From positions 1 through 64,000 of the forward strand of contig NW_005179257.1 in assembly GCF_000350225.1 (NCBI RefSeq): DNA of 64,000 nt, in the 5' to 3' direction. Made by a program: the position numbers and the translations under genes. Source of the stretch: Chondrus crispus. Its lineage: Eukaryota > Rhodophyta > Florideophyceae > Gigartinales > Gigartinaceae. Positions 20,629 to 31,346 of the stretch are shown here, piece by piece (the first letter of the stretch is position 1; each line of letters opens with the position of its first letter). Below the pieces are notes generated by a model. It was given only the letters and a program-made list of their open reading frames with translations, searched no databases and had not been told where the DNA came from.

Positions 20629-21915
20629 TTACGAGTAGTAATGCAAAGACCCCTTCTTCTTAGCCTGCACCGCCAACACGCCCTCGACAAAATCTTCATG
20701 CACAATTTCCGATCGTTCATTACGTAGTGCAAGCATGCCAGCTTCAACGGTGACCGCCTTCAACTGAGCCGAGTTGAACTGTTGACACTGTGCAGAGACC
20801 TCACTAAAGTTGACGTCCTTATTCACATTCATTTTTCTCGAGTGGATCTGCAAAATTCGTGTTCTAGCCGTCTCATCCGGCAATACAAATTCGATTTTGC
20901 GATCGATACGCCCAGATCTCAGCAGCGCGGGATCCAAAATATCAACACGGTTGGTCGCCGCTATCACCTTGATCTCATCGTCCGATGAGAAGCCATCCAG
21001 CTGGTTCAGCAGCTCGAGCATAGTACGTTGCACTTCGCGATCGCCGCTAAGTTCCGAGTCGAAACGCTTTGTCCCAATGGCATCCAGTTCGTCGATAAAG
21101 ATGATGGTTGGGCCCTTCTCCTTTGCGAGCGCAAACGCATCGCGGACAAGCTTTGCTCCGTCTCCGATAAACATCTGCACAAGTTGCGGACCGGCAAGCT
21201 TGAGAAAAGTGGCGTTCGTTTGAGCCGCGCATGCTCGCGCGAGAAGCGTTTTACCGACACCAGGAGGTCCATACATAAGCACGCCCTTGGGAGGGCGAAT
21301 ACCGACGGCGTCGAAGCGTTCCTTATGTGTGAGGGGCAGGACGACAGCTTCAATAAGTTCCTGAATCTGCTTGTCCAGACCACCAACTTCGGCATACGTC
21401 TCCGTAGGCTTCTCATCGACCTCCATCGCCTTGACGCGCGAATCGTATTCTGCGGGGAGCTTTTCGAGAATCAAGTACGAGTCCTTGTTCACCCCGACAA
21501 GGTCCGCTGGCTTGAGTTCCTCTGCCGGGACGAGTCCAATAACCGGAAGAAAGATAGTCTGCCTGGTGGAGGTCTTGAGCACGACGGCCTTCCCCTTGCG
21601 CTGGGAGTCGAGATCGACGTTAGCGCCATCCTCCTCCTCCTCCTCCTCGATGTCTAAAATCTCGACGATGTTCCCGACTAGATACGGGAGCTGCTTGTTG
21701 ACCTTCACCTTTTCGGTGTTGTCCTTGATCTTCTTAGAAAGGTCACCCTTTTGATGCGACAGACGCTGGATTTGGGTTTGCATAGCCGAGACCTCCATGT
21801 CAAGCAGACGAACGCGGCTGAGAATGTCGTCGGTGGGCATGTCGAGAATTTCCTGATCGAGGTCGCCGTCCGCCATGAGCTCGGTCGCTACAGAGTTGAG
21901 AGCTGCGGCCGCCAT
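20629..21915 (-). CDS. RPT5: 26S proteasome regulatory ATPase subunit 6A (RPT5)
   Basis: One of the six AAA ATPases at the base of the 19S particle that unfold ubiquitinated proteins. 428 residues. A coiled-coil N-terminus (about 30-70) precedes the OB domain. The AAA domain has Walker A GPPGVGKT (216-223), Walker B IIFIDELD (271-278) and an SRH segment ending [12 protein letters not shown]. An RPT5-specific acidic insert (IEEEEEEDG) precedes the AAA domain. The C-terminus is HYYS, an HbYX-type tail (hydrophobic-Tyr-any) that docks into the 20S ring. Most RPT5 proteins end in Tyr-Ala, so the last residue is slightly unusual. The start is the ATG at 21915 in ACACCATGG. Sequence further upstream is leader. 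Confidence 0.97.
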   Translation of the reverse strand: MAAAALNSVATELMADGDLDQEILDMPTDDILSRVRLLDMEVSAMQTQIQRLSHQKGDLSKKIKDNTEKVKVNKQLPYLVGNIVEILDIEEEEEEDGANVDLDSQRKGKAVVLKTSTRQTIFLPVIGLVPAEELKPADLVGVNKDSYLILEKLPAEYDSRVKAMEVDEKPTETYAEVGGLDKQIQELIEAVVLPLTHKERFDAVGIRPPKGVLMYGPPGVGKTLLARACAAQTNATFLKLAGPQLVQMFIGDGAKLVRDAFALAKEKGPTIIFIDELDAIGTKRFDSELSGDREVQRTMLELLNQLDGFSSDDEIKVIAATNRVDILDPALLRSGRIDRKIEFVLPDETARTRILQIHSRKMNVNKDVNFSEVSAQCQQFNSAQLKAVTVEAGMLALRNERSEIVHEDFVEGVLAVQAKKKGSLHYYS

Positions 21916-22312
21916 GGTGTTGGTAGCGGGGGTTGCTGGTTCGCGATTCAAGGGTCTCGGGGACGGTTCGTGTGAGCGGCTTCTCAGATGCTTAGCTTCG
22001 TGGTGCCGCGTTCGGAAGCGGAAGGCGGCTGACTGAAGTGAATCTGGGAGGGGTTGGCAATCGGAGGAAGAATTGCTGGCGACCGTGAGGGGTGTGTGCA
22101 GGCGGGCAGCTGTGCATGGAGACGTGCTGGAACTTCGCTTGATAATAAAAAGAAGTCATACTTTCTTTTGTAATTTCTCTAGTAATTGCTTCATCATACC
22201 GTGCGCCATTTCGCATTTAATTACTTCCGCGCCGATCCGGTCTCAGCAGCACCACAACAGCCCATCCCCCCGATCTTGCATCTCGGCATCGTTCACACGC
22301 ACCTACCTTGCG
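21916..22312. promoter_or_regulatory. Divergent promoter of RPT5 and bL36m
   Basis: 397 bp separate the two start codons, almost the same spacing as in the DnaJ/chlorophyll synthase pair. Both genes are housekeeping. No clear TATA box is seen. Confidence 0.55.
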
Positions 22313-22528
22313 ATGTGGTCCCTCCTCCGCTCTGCCCGCACGCCGCCACCCTCTCTCTCCCTCGCCACGGCCCCTACGCGTTTCTTCAAGGTGGTGTCCG
22401 CCCTGAAGCGGCGGTGTCGCGACTGCCGGATCGTACATCGTGGGAAGAAGGTGTACGTGCTGTGCACCGAGAACCCGCGACACAAGCAGCGGCAAGGTAA
22501 GAAGGGATCCCTATATCGTGCGTCCTGA
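22313..22528 (+). CDS. Ribosomal protein bL36, mitochondrial type
   Basis: A 71-residue protein whose core, KRRCRDCRIVHRGKKVYVLC followed by TENPRHKQRQG, is the bacterial-type L36 zinc knuckle (Cys, Cys, Cys, His). The leader MWSLLRSARTPPPSLSLATA is Arg/Ser-rich without acidic residues, fitting a mitochondrial presequence. Red-algal plastids usually encode their own L36, which also favours mitochondria. The start at 22313 is chosen because the in-frame extension upstream is not conserved. After RQG, where most L36 proteins stop, the frame reads nine more residues (KKGSLYRAS). The DNA there, CAAG-GTAAGA, resembles a splice donor, so the true 3' end may differ. Confidence 0.85.
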   Translation: MWSLLRSARTPPPSLSLATAPTRFFKVVSALKRRCRDCRIVHRGKKVYVLCTENPRHKQRQGKKGSLYRAS

Positions 22529-24037
22529 TTTCCGGCTGGTGAGAACTGTTGAGGTGTGCGAGAGGGAGGCGTTGGAGGCGATTGATGTTCGCGTGTAGGC
22601 AGGAGGGTTGGATTGGGGAGGGGAGGCATGGTGGGAAGGTGGCTCGGTGGCGCGTTTGTATTGAAGGGACCATACGCAAAGCGCACTACAGAGGACGAAG
22701 CGAGGCGAGAATGGGTGCAACGTCGGGAACAGACACGTTTCTCCGTTGCGTGTGAGGGTGCACGAGACTATGGGCGTCAACAAGGTAACGAGAGGTCATG
22801 GAATCACTGATCTGTGTAGTATTCATTGAGTCGGACCTGGCGCGTGTCCGAGTTGTATACGACGAGGACATGGGTTTGCGAGATGTAGATGCAAGAAAAT
22901 GTATTGAGTTGGCGCGGGGCGTCCGCTGTAACGTTAACGTGGGAATAAAGCGCGATGGGGATTTTAACATGGGGCGTTGCGAGAGGAGAGGCGCGGCGGG
23001 GCTTGAAAGGAGAGGGTGGAGAGGAGAATTTCGAGAGGAGGGAGGGTAGGTGGTAGCACAATTGAGGGAAGGCATGTGAGCAATGTGGGCGCATGTGCGA
23101 GAGGGGACAGCGCAGAGGGAAAGGATGTCGGATTTGGGAATATTCGGGGGGGGGAAGCGTGTGTCGGGGATCAAGCGAAAGGGAGCTGAGGATGCCGGCG
23201 GCGGTGCAGCGAGGGTGGGCTGCGTGGTGCGGTAATGCAGCTGGAAGCGGGGTGAATGGTGGTGAGCGGTGTTGCTGAAAGCGGAGAGTGGAACGGGGGG
23301 GAGGGGGGGGGGGGCCGACGCGTCGAGTGGGGGGGTGATTGGAGTAAAGTACGCTGTAGTTTGTCTCTGTCTCTGAGGTTTCGGTGAAACTGTGCAGCGA
23401 TGCGGGGTTGGCTCGTGCACGCTTGTTCGTGCGATTGGCGGGCGCGCATCAGCCGAAAACGCGCCACGCAAACGAAGCGAACCACTTGAACAAGCGGGCG
23501 GCCCCCGCCGCCATTGCCTGCACGCGATCACGCCCAGGTCAACCCGTACTTGTACTGCTGTGGTTGGCCCCCACTTCCACGAATACGCATGGAGGTCGGT
23601 GAGCACCGTTGCTGTAAGCCGTGTCAGCCAATCGGGATACATCCGTTACACGTCTTTGAGCCCATCTTCCCGGTTGTCCTCGCCACTTGTCCCTTCATGA
23701 CTGGTCTTGCGGCGTGGCCCGCCCGTCGCGCTAGCCAAAGTCAACCTGCCTTGCCGCACCTTCCTAACACCTGCCCCCTCTTCTCACACCCCCTCCTCTC
23801 TCACCCCCCCCTTCTGGACACCCCCATCTGTGCTTCCCCGCCTGTTCGAGCACACATCCGTGTCCCCCCACCCCCGCTTCCCCCTCTCCTTTCTCCGCAC
23901 AGACTCTTCCTCTCGAACCCCCCTCCCCTTCCCTCCGACGAATTCACTCCCCAGCCCTTCACCATCCTCTCTAGCATTCACTCCCGCCCCTTCTCCTCTG
24001 CCCCGCGCACTCCCGCGCCACCCGGCCGGCTCCCGCC
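22529..24037. other. Intergenic region with strong purine/pyrimidine strand bias
   Basis: From about 22550 to 23330 the plus strand is G-rich, with a 12-G run at 23303-23314. From about 23740 to 24030 it is C-rich, leading into the kinase start. Long Pro/Ser-rich open frames on both strands are what such skewed DNA yields by chance. I see no supported gene. Confidence 0.55.
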
Positions 24038-27000
24038 ATGGCCCGCGCCGGCGAGTGTCCTGCCTGCTCGGACCGCTTCGACCATGAGAATCGCATCCCC
24101 ATGGTCTCTGTCGTCTGCGGCCACTCGCTCTGCTCGCTATGCATCCACCCACGCAGCGCCCACCGCGCTCCCCTAGAAGACGACGATGACGCCGCCTCAA
24201 TCTCCACTTCCTCCTCAGACGCTGAGCACGACGACCTTGACCTTCGCGCTTGCCCAGTCTGCGCGAAACCGCTGGCGGGCTTTGTGAAAAACTTCGACGC
24301 CCTCGCCGCTCTGGAGGCCGCAGCGCGCGCCGATCCCGCCGCCCAATCGCCTGCCATCCAGCACAGACAGTCGGAAGGCCCGGATCTTACCACTGTCGTC
24401 CACGGCGATCTCGTCATTCGCCGTGCGGACATTCACTTCAACCGCTCTCCGGCCAATGAAATCGGCGTCGGCGCGAGTGCCGTTGTGTATCGCGGTAAGT
24501 ATGCGTCCCAGCCGGTCGCCGTCAAGTGTATTAGGACCATGAGCGACTCGTTCGCCACCGAAGATCGCTTGCGCCGCGAGCTGCGAAACGCCTCCAGGCT
24601 GAGAAATCCACATATCGTCGAGTTTCGCGGCGCGGCGTGGGATCACGAGGCGGGGCCCAACTCGCCGCGGAACGTCCTCCTCGTCACCGAGCTCATGGCA
24701 GGCGGCAATCTGAGAGAAAGCTTGAATACGCTCAAAGCAGAGACGGGGCTCTCCTTGGAGAGTTTTGTTCGCATCGGCCTCCAGATCACAAAAGGCATAG
24801 AGTATTTGCACGCCGAGGGGCTGGCTCATCGCGACATTAAGAGCGCAAACATTTTGCTCACGGAGAGACTCGGAAAGGGCTCCACACGCTTTTCGGACCA
24901 CGTTCGCGCCAAGATTGCTGATTTTGGTCTGAGCAAGTACATTGACAAGGCCACCGGCGGTGGTACTGTTATGCAGAGCATCATGGAACCAGGCCGCCTC
25001 GAAGCCACCTACGCCTATCTTGCTCCAGAAGCATTTGGCGGCGATAAGACAAACGCCATCTCGCGAAATGATGAGTCCGACGATGATGACGGTAGGTACG
25101 ATGAGATGGCGAAGAAGCGAGATATTTACGCTTTAGGCGTATTGTTTTGGGAAATGCTTATGGGACAGATTCCTTGGGCCGGTGTATCTCTACCAGACGT
25201 CTATGTTCGCGTTTGCGTAAGGTCGGATCGCCCGGGGCCCGCTCTAGATGATGCCAGAGTGTCTAAGAGCGTCCGTAGGCTTGTCGAACGATGTTGGGCG
25301 CAAAACCCAGCGAGAAGACCTTCAGCGAAGTCCATTGCTGCCAAGCTCGAGAAGATCGCTGTGAAGATCGGCATGGCTGCGGATCCCACCAGTATGACCT
25401 CGAAGAAGAGCAAGAAAGCGAGTGCGGCCGCTGCCGCAGTTGAGGCAGTCTCCATGGTCTCTGGGCAAGCGCCAGCTCAAGTTCTTGTCATTTCTGGAAA
25501 CAACTTGCCAGATCTGCATGCAGATCCACTCAAGGATCTCCCAAATGATCAAAGAGATTTGCATCAGGGACAGACCCCAGTGGACTCCCTCTTGTCTTGT
25601 CAGAAGATGCCGTCCGCGTCAACTGTTTATACAACTCATACAAAAGGTTCGAAGACTCAATCTACGAATGGCTTCGAGGCAAGCGATGCGAGAGACACAG
25701 ATCGTGCTGTAGATGACATCCCAAGCCATTTTGACGATGACGCGTGGATTAATGACGCAGATGGACAAGGAAACACAATAGGAAGACAAGGAGCTCTTGC
25801 CGCGTCCAGAATGGTTCACACATCCAGCAATGGTCACCACCCTACGAGTTACGCTGCATACCACGGTGTTACATCGAATAGATCTTTTGGTAACAAGAGT
25901 GCACACAACACCGGGCACCCTGCTGATACCGGAGACAGCAACGACCCGTCGTTCTTATCCAAAAGTGTAGCTCGACCCCGATACTCTACAGAAGCAGCTG
26001 AGAGCAACATGCCACGCGCTCATTCTGGCGGATCAGGACTTGCGCACTCTCAATCCACGAATCACAACGTTTCGGGCAAATCGAATGCGAATGCAACTGC
26101 GGTAGCGGCCACAGCCGCTGCGATTGCGGCAGCCAAGGACCGCGAGAGAAAACGTGATGACGTGCGAGGAAACCGCGGCCCAACGACCAGGGTTACTCGC
26201 CCAGTGACGCCAGCAGGTGTGCATCCAGCTGCCGTTGGAGATACCAGTATGCATTCTTTGCACACTCCGGGTGAGACTTGGCAAAGAGCAGCAGCTAAAG
26301 ATCGAGCAGTTTTCTACGACAACTCGGATGAGGAGGCTCAAGATTTCGACCCCGAGCGAGCGGCAGCGGAGGAGGCTATAGCAGCGTCATCTTCGCCTTC
26401 CCCGGCGCCGGTGCCCGCACCGGTTCAAGTGAGCGCTGCACGACACGCCAATGTGGTTGGACGACCTCCTCCGCTGACTCAGCGCTCTTCCTCAATGAAT
26501 CGAGGCACGCCACAGACGAAGTCGCCTGTGGTTCGACGCCCAATGTCCCCTGCTGTCGGACGCCACGTGAATACGGGTGCCACTAAAAGCAAGGTGCAGG
26601 AAGATGAGGCATCACCGAAAGTGGTGGTGGGAGGCAAAAGGACTTCGGATACAGCAACACCAGTAAGAGGCGGCAGAGAAGTGCAGCGGCGGCTCGCACG
26701 GACAATGTCTGCATCAGCTCAAACCAACGCACAGAATAACCGAGCGCCACAACTCGTATCCTCTTCGTCTGGTGTTGTGCAACCCAACACTGGGACAACA
26801 GAGAGCACAGGCAAACGTGCATTCATTCGCCGTATGCGATCTACCGAGTCCAGTCGGCGAATGGCGAGGAGCTCCAGCGCAACAGCAGTTGAAAATAAGC
26901 GTTCGTCACTGAACCCGCCATCATCCAAAGCGCTGATGTCACTTGCGTCAGATCGCGTCGCGAGTGAAGACGAGGAAAAGAGGGATTATACCGTAATGCA

Positions 27001-28408
27001 GATTGGCGCAACTCCGAAAGAAAACTTTGGAGCAACGGTTGGTGGGCTAGATAAGGCAGGATTAATTCGACTCTTCTCGCAGAAAATGATACCTCTACGG
27101 CTCGCGGCTTTGGCGCATGCTTCTCTAATCAGTCAACGACACCGCAGTGAGGAGGAGGTGCTTCGAAATGCGTGCGCTATCCTTCATCGGTTGACTGTGC
27201 CAAGGTGCTCCACACCATCGAAGAACAGTAGTGAGGAAATCTCTGCCAAAGAACAGCTGACTATCCGAAAGTATCTCAAGGGCAATCAAGGTGTTGAGGC
27301 TCTATTGCAGGCAATGCACCCTCCTCGGCATCGTCATCCAACTACATTGTCGTATGCACTACTTGCGATTGGCAACTTAACAGCATGGGATTTGGAGGCG
27401 CACAAGCAATTCCGAAGTTCTCACGGAGTTGTTCAAGTGACACAGGTGATGCAATCGCATATTGGAAACGCAGGTGTCCAAGAAAAGGGGTGCTACGCAC
27501 TGGCATGTGTCGGGGCTGCCTATCCGCCGAAATCGAAAAGTATATTCGAAGAAGCGGGTGCATTGGACATAGTGATTGAGGCATTGTCAGGGGTTGAGCG
27601 AGAATCTCCGAATGACGCCGTAACGAAACAAGCATGTGCAGGATTGGGAGCTATGTGCTCCTCTAGCCCAGACAACGCGTTTTATGCGGGAAGAAAGGAC
27701 GCACTGAAATTCTTGGTGACGGCTTTTGAAAGGTTTCGAAGGTATTCCCGTGTAGATGGCGGAAAGCGAAGTGAAATGCGGCTGGTATGCAAAGCGTTTA
27801 TTGATTTGTTATGCAATGCGGAGAACCGGAAGCTGGCGGGGTCCAAAGGTAGTTCGATGATAATTCGTGCAATGCGGATCTTTCGACTGGATGCTGACTT
27901 TATCGAGAAAGGGTTATCAACGCTAGCAGATTTCTGTGCGTATCAAGCCAATGGTATCCAAATTGTGGAAGCTAAAGGTGTTGATGACATTGTAGCGGCG
28001 ATGGAACGGTTTCGGATGTCAGAAACTATGCAAAAGGAAGGGTGTCGAGTGCTAACTCTATTGATCGAGGCTACTGGTGATCAAGCGCGACGGCGACTGG
28101 TTCATGCCGGAGGTGCAGAATCGATTGTGCTTGCGGTAGAAAGATTCGGGACGATTGGGGAGGTGAATATCTCGCTTGTAGTGGAGTGCTTTAAGAGCTT
28201 GTATACGTTGTTCCAAATGGAAAATACTGCAGAAGGAGAGGTTCTCGGAAGGCGAATGAGGAAAATCAAGTGTGACAAGGCTGTCAAAGCTGCGATGGTT
28301 GCTCATCGAGGAAACCAAGTGATTCAAAACCGCGGACGGGAAACAATAAAGCAACTAGGGACCCTCAAAGGCGGGGGTGGGCTTTGGGGACGCATGCGTA
28401 AGCGGTAG
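24038..28408 (+). CDS. RING finger - TKL protein kinase - armadillo repeat protein
   Basis: One 1456-residue frame. An N-terminal RING-like zinc finger has CPAC (7-10), CGHSLCSLC (27-35) and, after an acidic insert, CPVC (72-75). The kinase domain (about 135-450) has the glycine loop IGVGASAVVYRG (142-153), Lys163 in VAVKC, HRDIKSAN (264-271), DFGLS (295-299) and an APE-type LAPEAFGG. HRDIKSAN is typical of tyrosine-kinase-like (TKL) kinases, so it should phosphorylate Ser/Thr. A disordered Ser/Ala-rich middle (about 470-1000) leads to armadillo-like helical repeats (about 1050-1440). The layout recalls plant KEG (RING, kinase, then repeats), but with armadillo repeats in place of ankyrin/HERC2. 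It is a likely E3 ligase plus kinase scaffold. The start is in CCGCCATGG. No introns. Confidence 0.88.
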   Translation: MARAGECPACSDRFDHENRIPMVSVVCGHSLCSLCIHPRSAHRAPLEDDDDAASISTSSSDAEHDDLDLRACPVCAKPLAGFVKNFDALAALEAAARADPAAQSPAIQHRQSEGPDLTTVVHGDLVIRRADIHFNRSPANEIGVGASAVVYRGKYASQPVAVKCIRTMSDSFATEDRLRRELRNASRLRNPHIVEFRGAAWDHEAGPNSPRNVLLVTELMAGGNLRESLNTLKAETGLSLESFVRIGLQITKGIEYLHAEGLAHRDIKSANILLTERLGKGSTRFSDHVRAKIADFGLSKYIDKATGGGTVMQSIMEPGRLEATYAYLAPEAFGGDKTNAISRNDESDDDDGRYDEMAKKRDIYALGVLFWEMLMGQIPWAGVSLPDVYVRVCVRSDRPGPALDDARVSKSVRRLVERCWAQNPARRPSAKSIAAKLEKIAVKIGMAADPTSMTSKKSKKASAAAAAVEAVSMVSGQAPAQVLVISGNNLPDLHADPLKDLPNDQRDLHQGQTPVDSLLSCQKMPSASTVYTTHTKGSKTQSTNGFEASDARDTDRAVDDIPSHFDDDAWINDADGQGNTIGRQGALAASRMVHTSSNGHHPTSYAAYHGVTSNRSFGNKSAHNTGHPADTGDSNDPSFLSKSVARPRYSTEAAESNMPRAHSGGSGLAHSQSTNHNVSGKSNANATAVAATAAAIAAAKDRERKRDDVRGNRGPTTRVTRPVTPAGVHPAAVGDTSMHSLHTPGETWQRAAAKDRAVFYDNSDEEAQDFDPERAAAEEAIAASSSPSPAPVPAPVQVSAARHANVVGRPPPLTQRSSSMNRGTPQTKSPVVRRPMSPAVGRHVNTGATKSKVQEDEASPKVVVGGKRTSDTATPVRGGREVQRRLARTMSASAQTNAQNNRAPQLVSSSSGVVQPNTGTTESTGKRAFIRRMRSTESSRRMARSSSATAVENKRSSLNPPSSKALMSLASDRVASEDEEKRDYTVMQIGATPKENFGATVGGLDKAGLIRLFSQKMIPLRLAALAHASLISQRHRSEEEVLRNACAILHRLTVPRCSTPSKNSSEEISAKEQLTIRKYLKGNQGVEALLQAMHPPRHRHPTTLSYALLAIGNLTAWDLEAHKQFRSSHGVVQVTQVMQSHIGNAGVQEKGCYALACVGAAYPPKSKSIFEEAGALDIVIEALSGVERESPNDAVTKQACAGLGAMCSSSPDNAFYAGRKDALKFLVTAFERFRRYSRVDGGKRSEMRLVCKAFIDLLCNAENRKLAGSKGSSMIIRAMRIFRLDADFIEKGLSTLADFCAYQANGIQIVEAKGVDDIVAAMERFRMSETMQKEGCRVLTLLIEATGDQARRRLVHAGGAESIVLAVERFGTIGEVNISLVVECFKSLYTLFQMENTAEGEVLGRRMRKIKCDKAVKAAMVAHRGNQVIQNRGRETIKQLGTLKGGGGLWGRMRKR

Positions 28409-28904
28409 GCTTGGTCGGTGGGGAAGTGTAGTATTTGCAGAAGGATGATAATTATGTTTTTAGGCCGTGGAGATGAAGGGAGAACACCCGAGGTGTCAGT
28501 ATCTGTAACGTTATGGTACTGTGGAGAGAAAGATTAGCAAGATTGCCGCTGCGCATTGGGGAACTGTTTCGAGCACAGGCGAGATGAAACGAGAAACTGA
28601 GGAAAGCAAGTCCACAAGGCGAAGAGGTATGACGGGTTGGTTGGGGGGGCAACTGGCTATGTCGGAAGGTACAGACAAGTAGGTCTTCCGGCTTGTATAC
28701 AACCTTTTTTATTGTATTTGTAAACGGTGTCGAGAGACTAGTTTTGTTCTGGGGTGTGCTGCGACTAGACGAATGCGACTGGATGGGATAATTGCGATGA
28801 TGCAAGCTGAACTGGAGTTAAGATTGGGAGTGCGGTCGTGAGAGAAGCAGGCCCGACGGTGAGTGGCCGGGTGGAGAGAAGTAGGGTGTGTAAGGATGGG
28901 GAGG

Positions 28905-29006
28905 GGAGGTTCGGGCTGCTGCAACGCGAAGGAACAGCACTGTAAGTAGGACGGGGAGCGGAATTTCGGGTTGCAGCAAGGAAGGAACAGCACTGTGTAA
29001 GTAATT
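28905..29006. repeat. Imperfect direct repeat, about 55-bp period
   Basis: Two diverged copies share the core AAGGAACAGCACTGT followed by GTAAGTA-like sequence, and each is preceded by a TTCGGG-type segment. Confidence 0.6.
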
Positions 29007-29744
29007 AGTGTTGCCGGCAATAACGTGACCAGTGGGATGCGCAGTTTTGTCTGGCCTCGTGTAGATAAAGGTGCATTTCAGCTCATTTCTTACGACAGCA
29101 AGACGCATGATATCTTCGTTGGTATCTCTCGGCACTGGGAGACACAAGTTTGACGCACGGGTGTCGATGGGAGCATGAATTTCGACGTTTCGCATAGAAT
29201 GGAATTGTGATGCATTAAATTAGTCGGTGAGAGAGCCAGGAGGGACGACCGTCCGTCGAACAGCTGTGCATGCTGTCTGAGGGTTATCAGTTCATAAAAT
29301 GTTTACAGAGGAGGGATGCCTTCTTACACGTGGACAAGTGCATTGAGCTGTATGGCCGAGACAGAGGAGGGGTTCCCCAAGGTCTCTGGTGTGCACTCGG
29401 TGCTCCCTTCCGTGTCAGGTTTCGATTCGGCAGGCGGAATTCTATAAATTAGTGTGACCACGTGGCGCCCCGAAACTCCCTGGGAGAACGCACTGGCCCT
29501 TTTCTCGGAGAATCCAGTGTCATGCGCAGTATATTGTCCGAAGACACGTGTACAGAACCTGGCCGAGTCAAAATGATTACTGTTACCGCACTGTTCCAAC
29601 AATGACGTGTGCACAAGCGTTCCGTTAGGATATTTATAGCAAGCTCAAGCGGTACAGTGTAGTATGACAGGGCTCCTGACTCTCATGCTCAACTGCGTCA
29701 GTTTCGCAAGTAGCCGAGCCTAGCTAGATGAGGCTAGATGAGAT

Positions 29745-30020
29745 ACGCCCTGAGGGCGTGTGTATCCCGGGCCCAGCGGGATGACGGTGCTTGGCATGGC
29801 GAAACACTGCACAGCCCTACTGTACATACCTGCGGATGTCGTGCTTAACCTTCGTTGATTTCGGACACCGGTTAATGGTGAGGGGACTAGTGAAGATTGG
29901 CCGCGGGAAATGCGCAGAGTACTAGTTACAGAAGTAGTTACCCATCGTGTCGTGCGCTCACTTCAGTCCACAAGGGCTCAAAACTAAGGACACCGAACAC
30001 CGAGGCGCCTCTGGCGCCTC
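29745..30020. repeat. Cluster of three perfect GC-rich hairpins
   Basis: ACGCCC-TGA-GGGCGT at 29745-29759, ATCCCG-7 nt-CGGGAT at 29764-29782, and GAGGCGCC-TCT-GGCGCCTC at 30002-30020. They could be parts of a structured RNA or terminators. No gene is tied to them. Confidence 0.5.
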
Positions 30021-31284
30021 TTAATAAATCTTTTCATTTCGACAGCAACCCAGCTTCCGCTGGTGACAACATACGAGTACTGTACCCTTACTACTCATGG
30101 GGGGATAAGGGGGCAAATCATCTGTCATTACAGTTGTCGACAGAAGGATGGGGCACAATCCGTGCCCTGAAAAGCGTATCTGTTGACAGAGTGCTCACTT
30201 TTCTGGGGGTACACAGTCATAGACGGTACTCGACACGCAGCAAATTACAATGTGGTGCAATGCTGCGGTACGGCCCATGCGAGACAGTTTGATTCCGCAA
30301 CGAGCATTGTTTTCTTGCCGTGGGGCGGCGCCAATCACGACGTGGGACGGGGTGCGCGAAGCGCGTCAAAAACAGGTTTGCATGATTTAATGATTTTAAG
30401 CCGAAAAATAGCACGGCGTCACCGTGGTTACATAACTGAATTGTGATCCCCGGCAAGGCGCGCTGCCCTGAATGAAAATGATGCCGCATGTTTTTATTCC
30501 AACTGTCAGTTGCCACTGATTGACGCCACTTTTTCTGTCCTCGCAGCGTTTGATTCTCGCCTGCCCAATGGTGAATGCACAAGTGTTCTCCCGCTCCAGA
30601 CAGCCGTGGTGCCGCGATCTGGTCGGCCCAGCGCCGCGACCGGAGCTAGGGGGACAGGAAATACCCTTCGAAGGGTAGCTGCATTCCATGAGCAGCACGG
30701 TTGCCGGCTTGGCACCGTGCACTCTGATTGCGTGCCCTTATAGCCCCTACCGTATGTTGGCTTCTCGTTACCCACACGAGTGGACGGTACGGGGAGACAC
30801 TGCTCAACCAACGACATTCAACGCGTAATGCTCTTCGGTGGAGTCATGTAGGGAGCGAAGCTCGAAGGCCCTCGCTTCAGCAGTCTGTCATCGAACGAGA
30901 GACACGTACAGCACATGGGTACCTTCCCCGACGTGACCTTGCGCAGGAAGAATTGGCACCTACTGTACACTGGGCCCGTGTCTTTCACGGACTAACAGCT
31001 CATCGGAGAGAGAAGCCTACAATGCCTTACCGTGCGTTTAGGGGCTCGGACGCGGCCTGCAACGCGAAGCATGAACAGTCGAAGGGTGCTGCTGTTCTCT
31101 CGAGACGGGCGAAAGCTTAAAGGATAGAAAAGAAAGACCAAATCGATAAGTGAGGCAACCGCAGTATACAGTAATTACCGTCTCCATACACTGTTCGACT
31201 CGTGCAATAACCTACCTAGCCGTGTGTCCGCAACGCCTGCATGTGTGAACACTTTCCACTGAAAGCGCTGCATGTCGTGGACCA

Positions 31285-31346
31285 GGTTCCTTCTTTTCAG
31301 GTTCCTTCTTTTCAGGTTCCTTCTTTTCAGGTTCCTTCTTTTCAGG
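31285..31346. repeat. Four-copy 15-bp minisatellite
   Basis: GGTTCCTTCTTTTCA repeated four times without mismatch, then GG. Confidence 0.92.

Noticed and set aside
21916-21951. Upstream in-frame extension of RPT5
   Set aside because: It begins with TTG, not ATG. The ATG at 21915 has a good context and matches the family length.
22073-22312. 80-residue extension of bL36m
   Set aside because: Not conserved, and it overlaps the divergent promoter. The ATG at 22313 gives a good presequence.
22686-23642. 318-codon minus-strand Pro/Ser-rich open frame
   Set aside because: It is what a G-rich plus strand gives by chance. No domain, no conserved motif, and it reads through homopolymer tracts.
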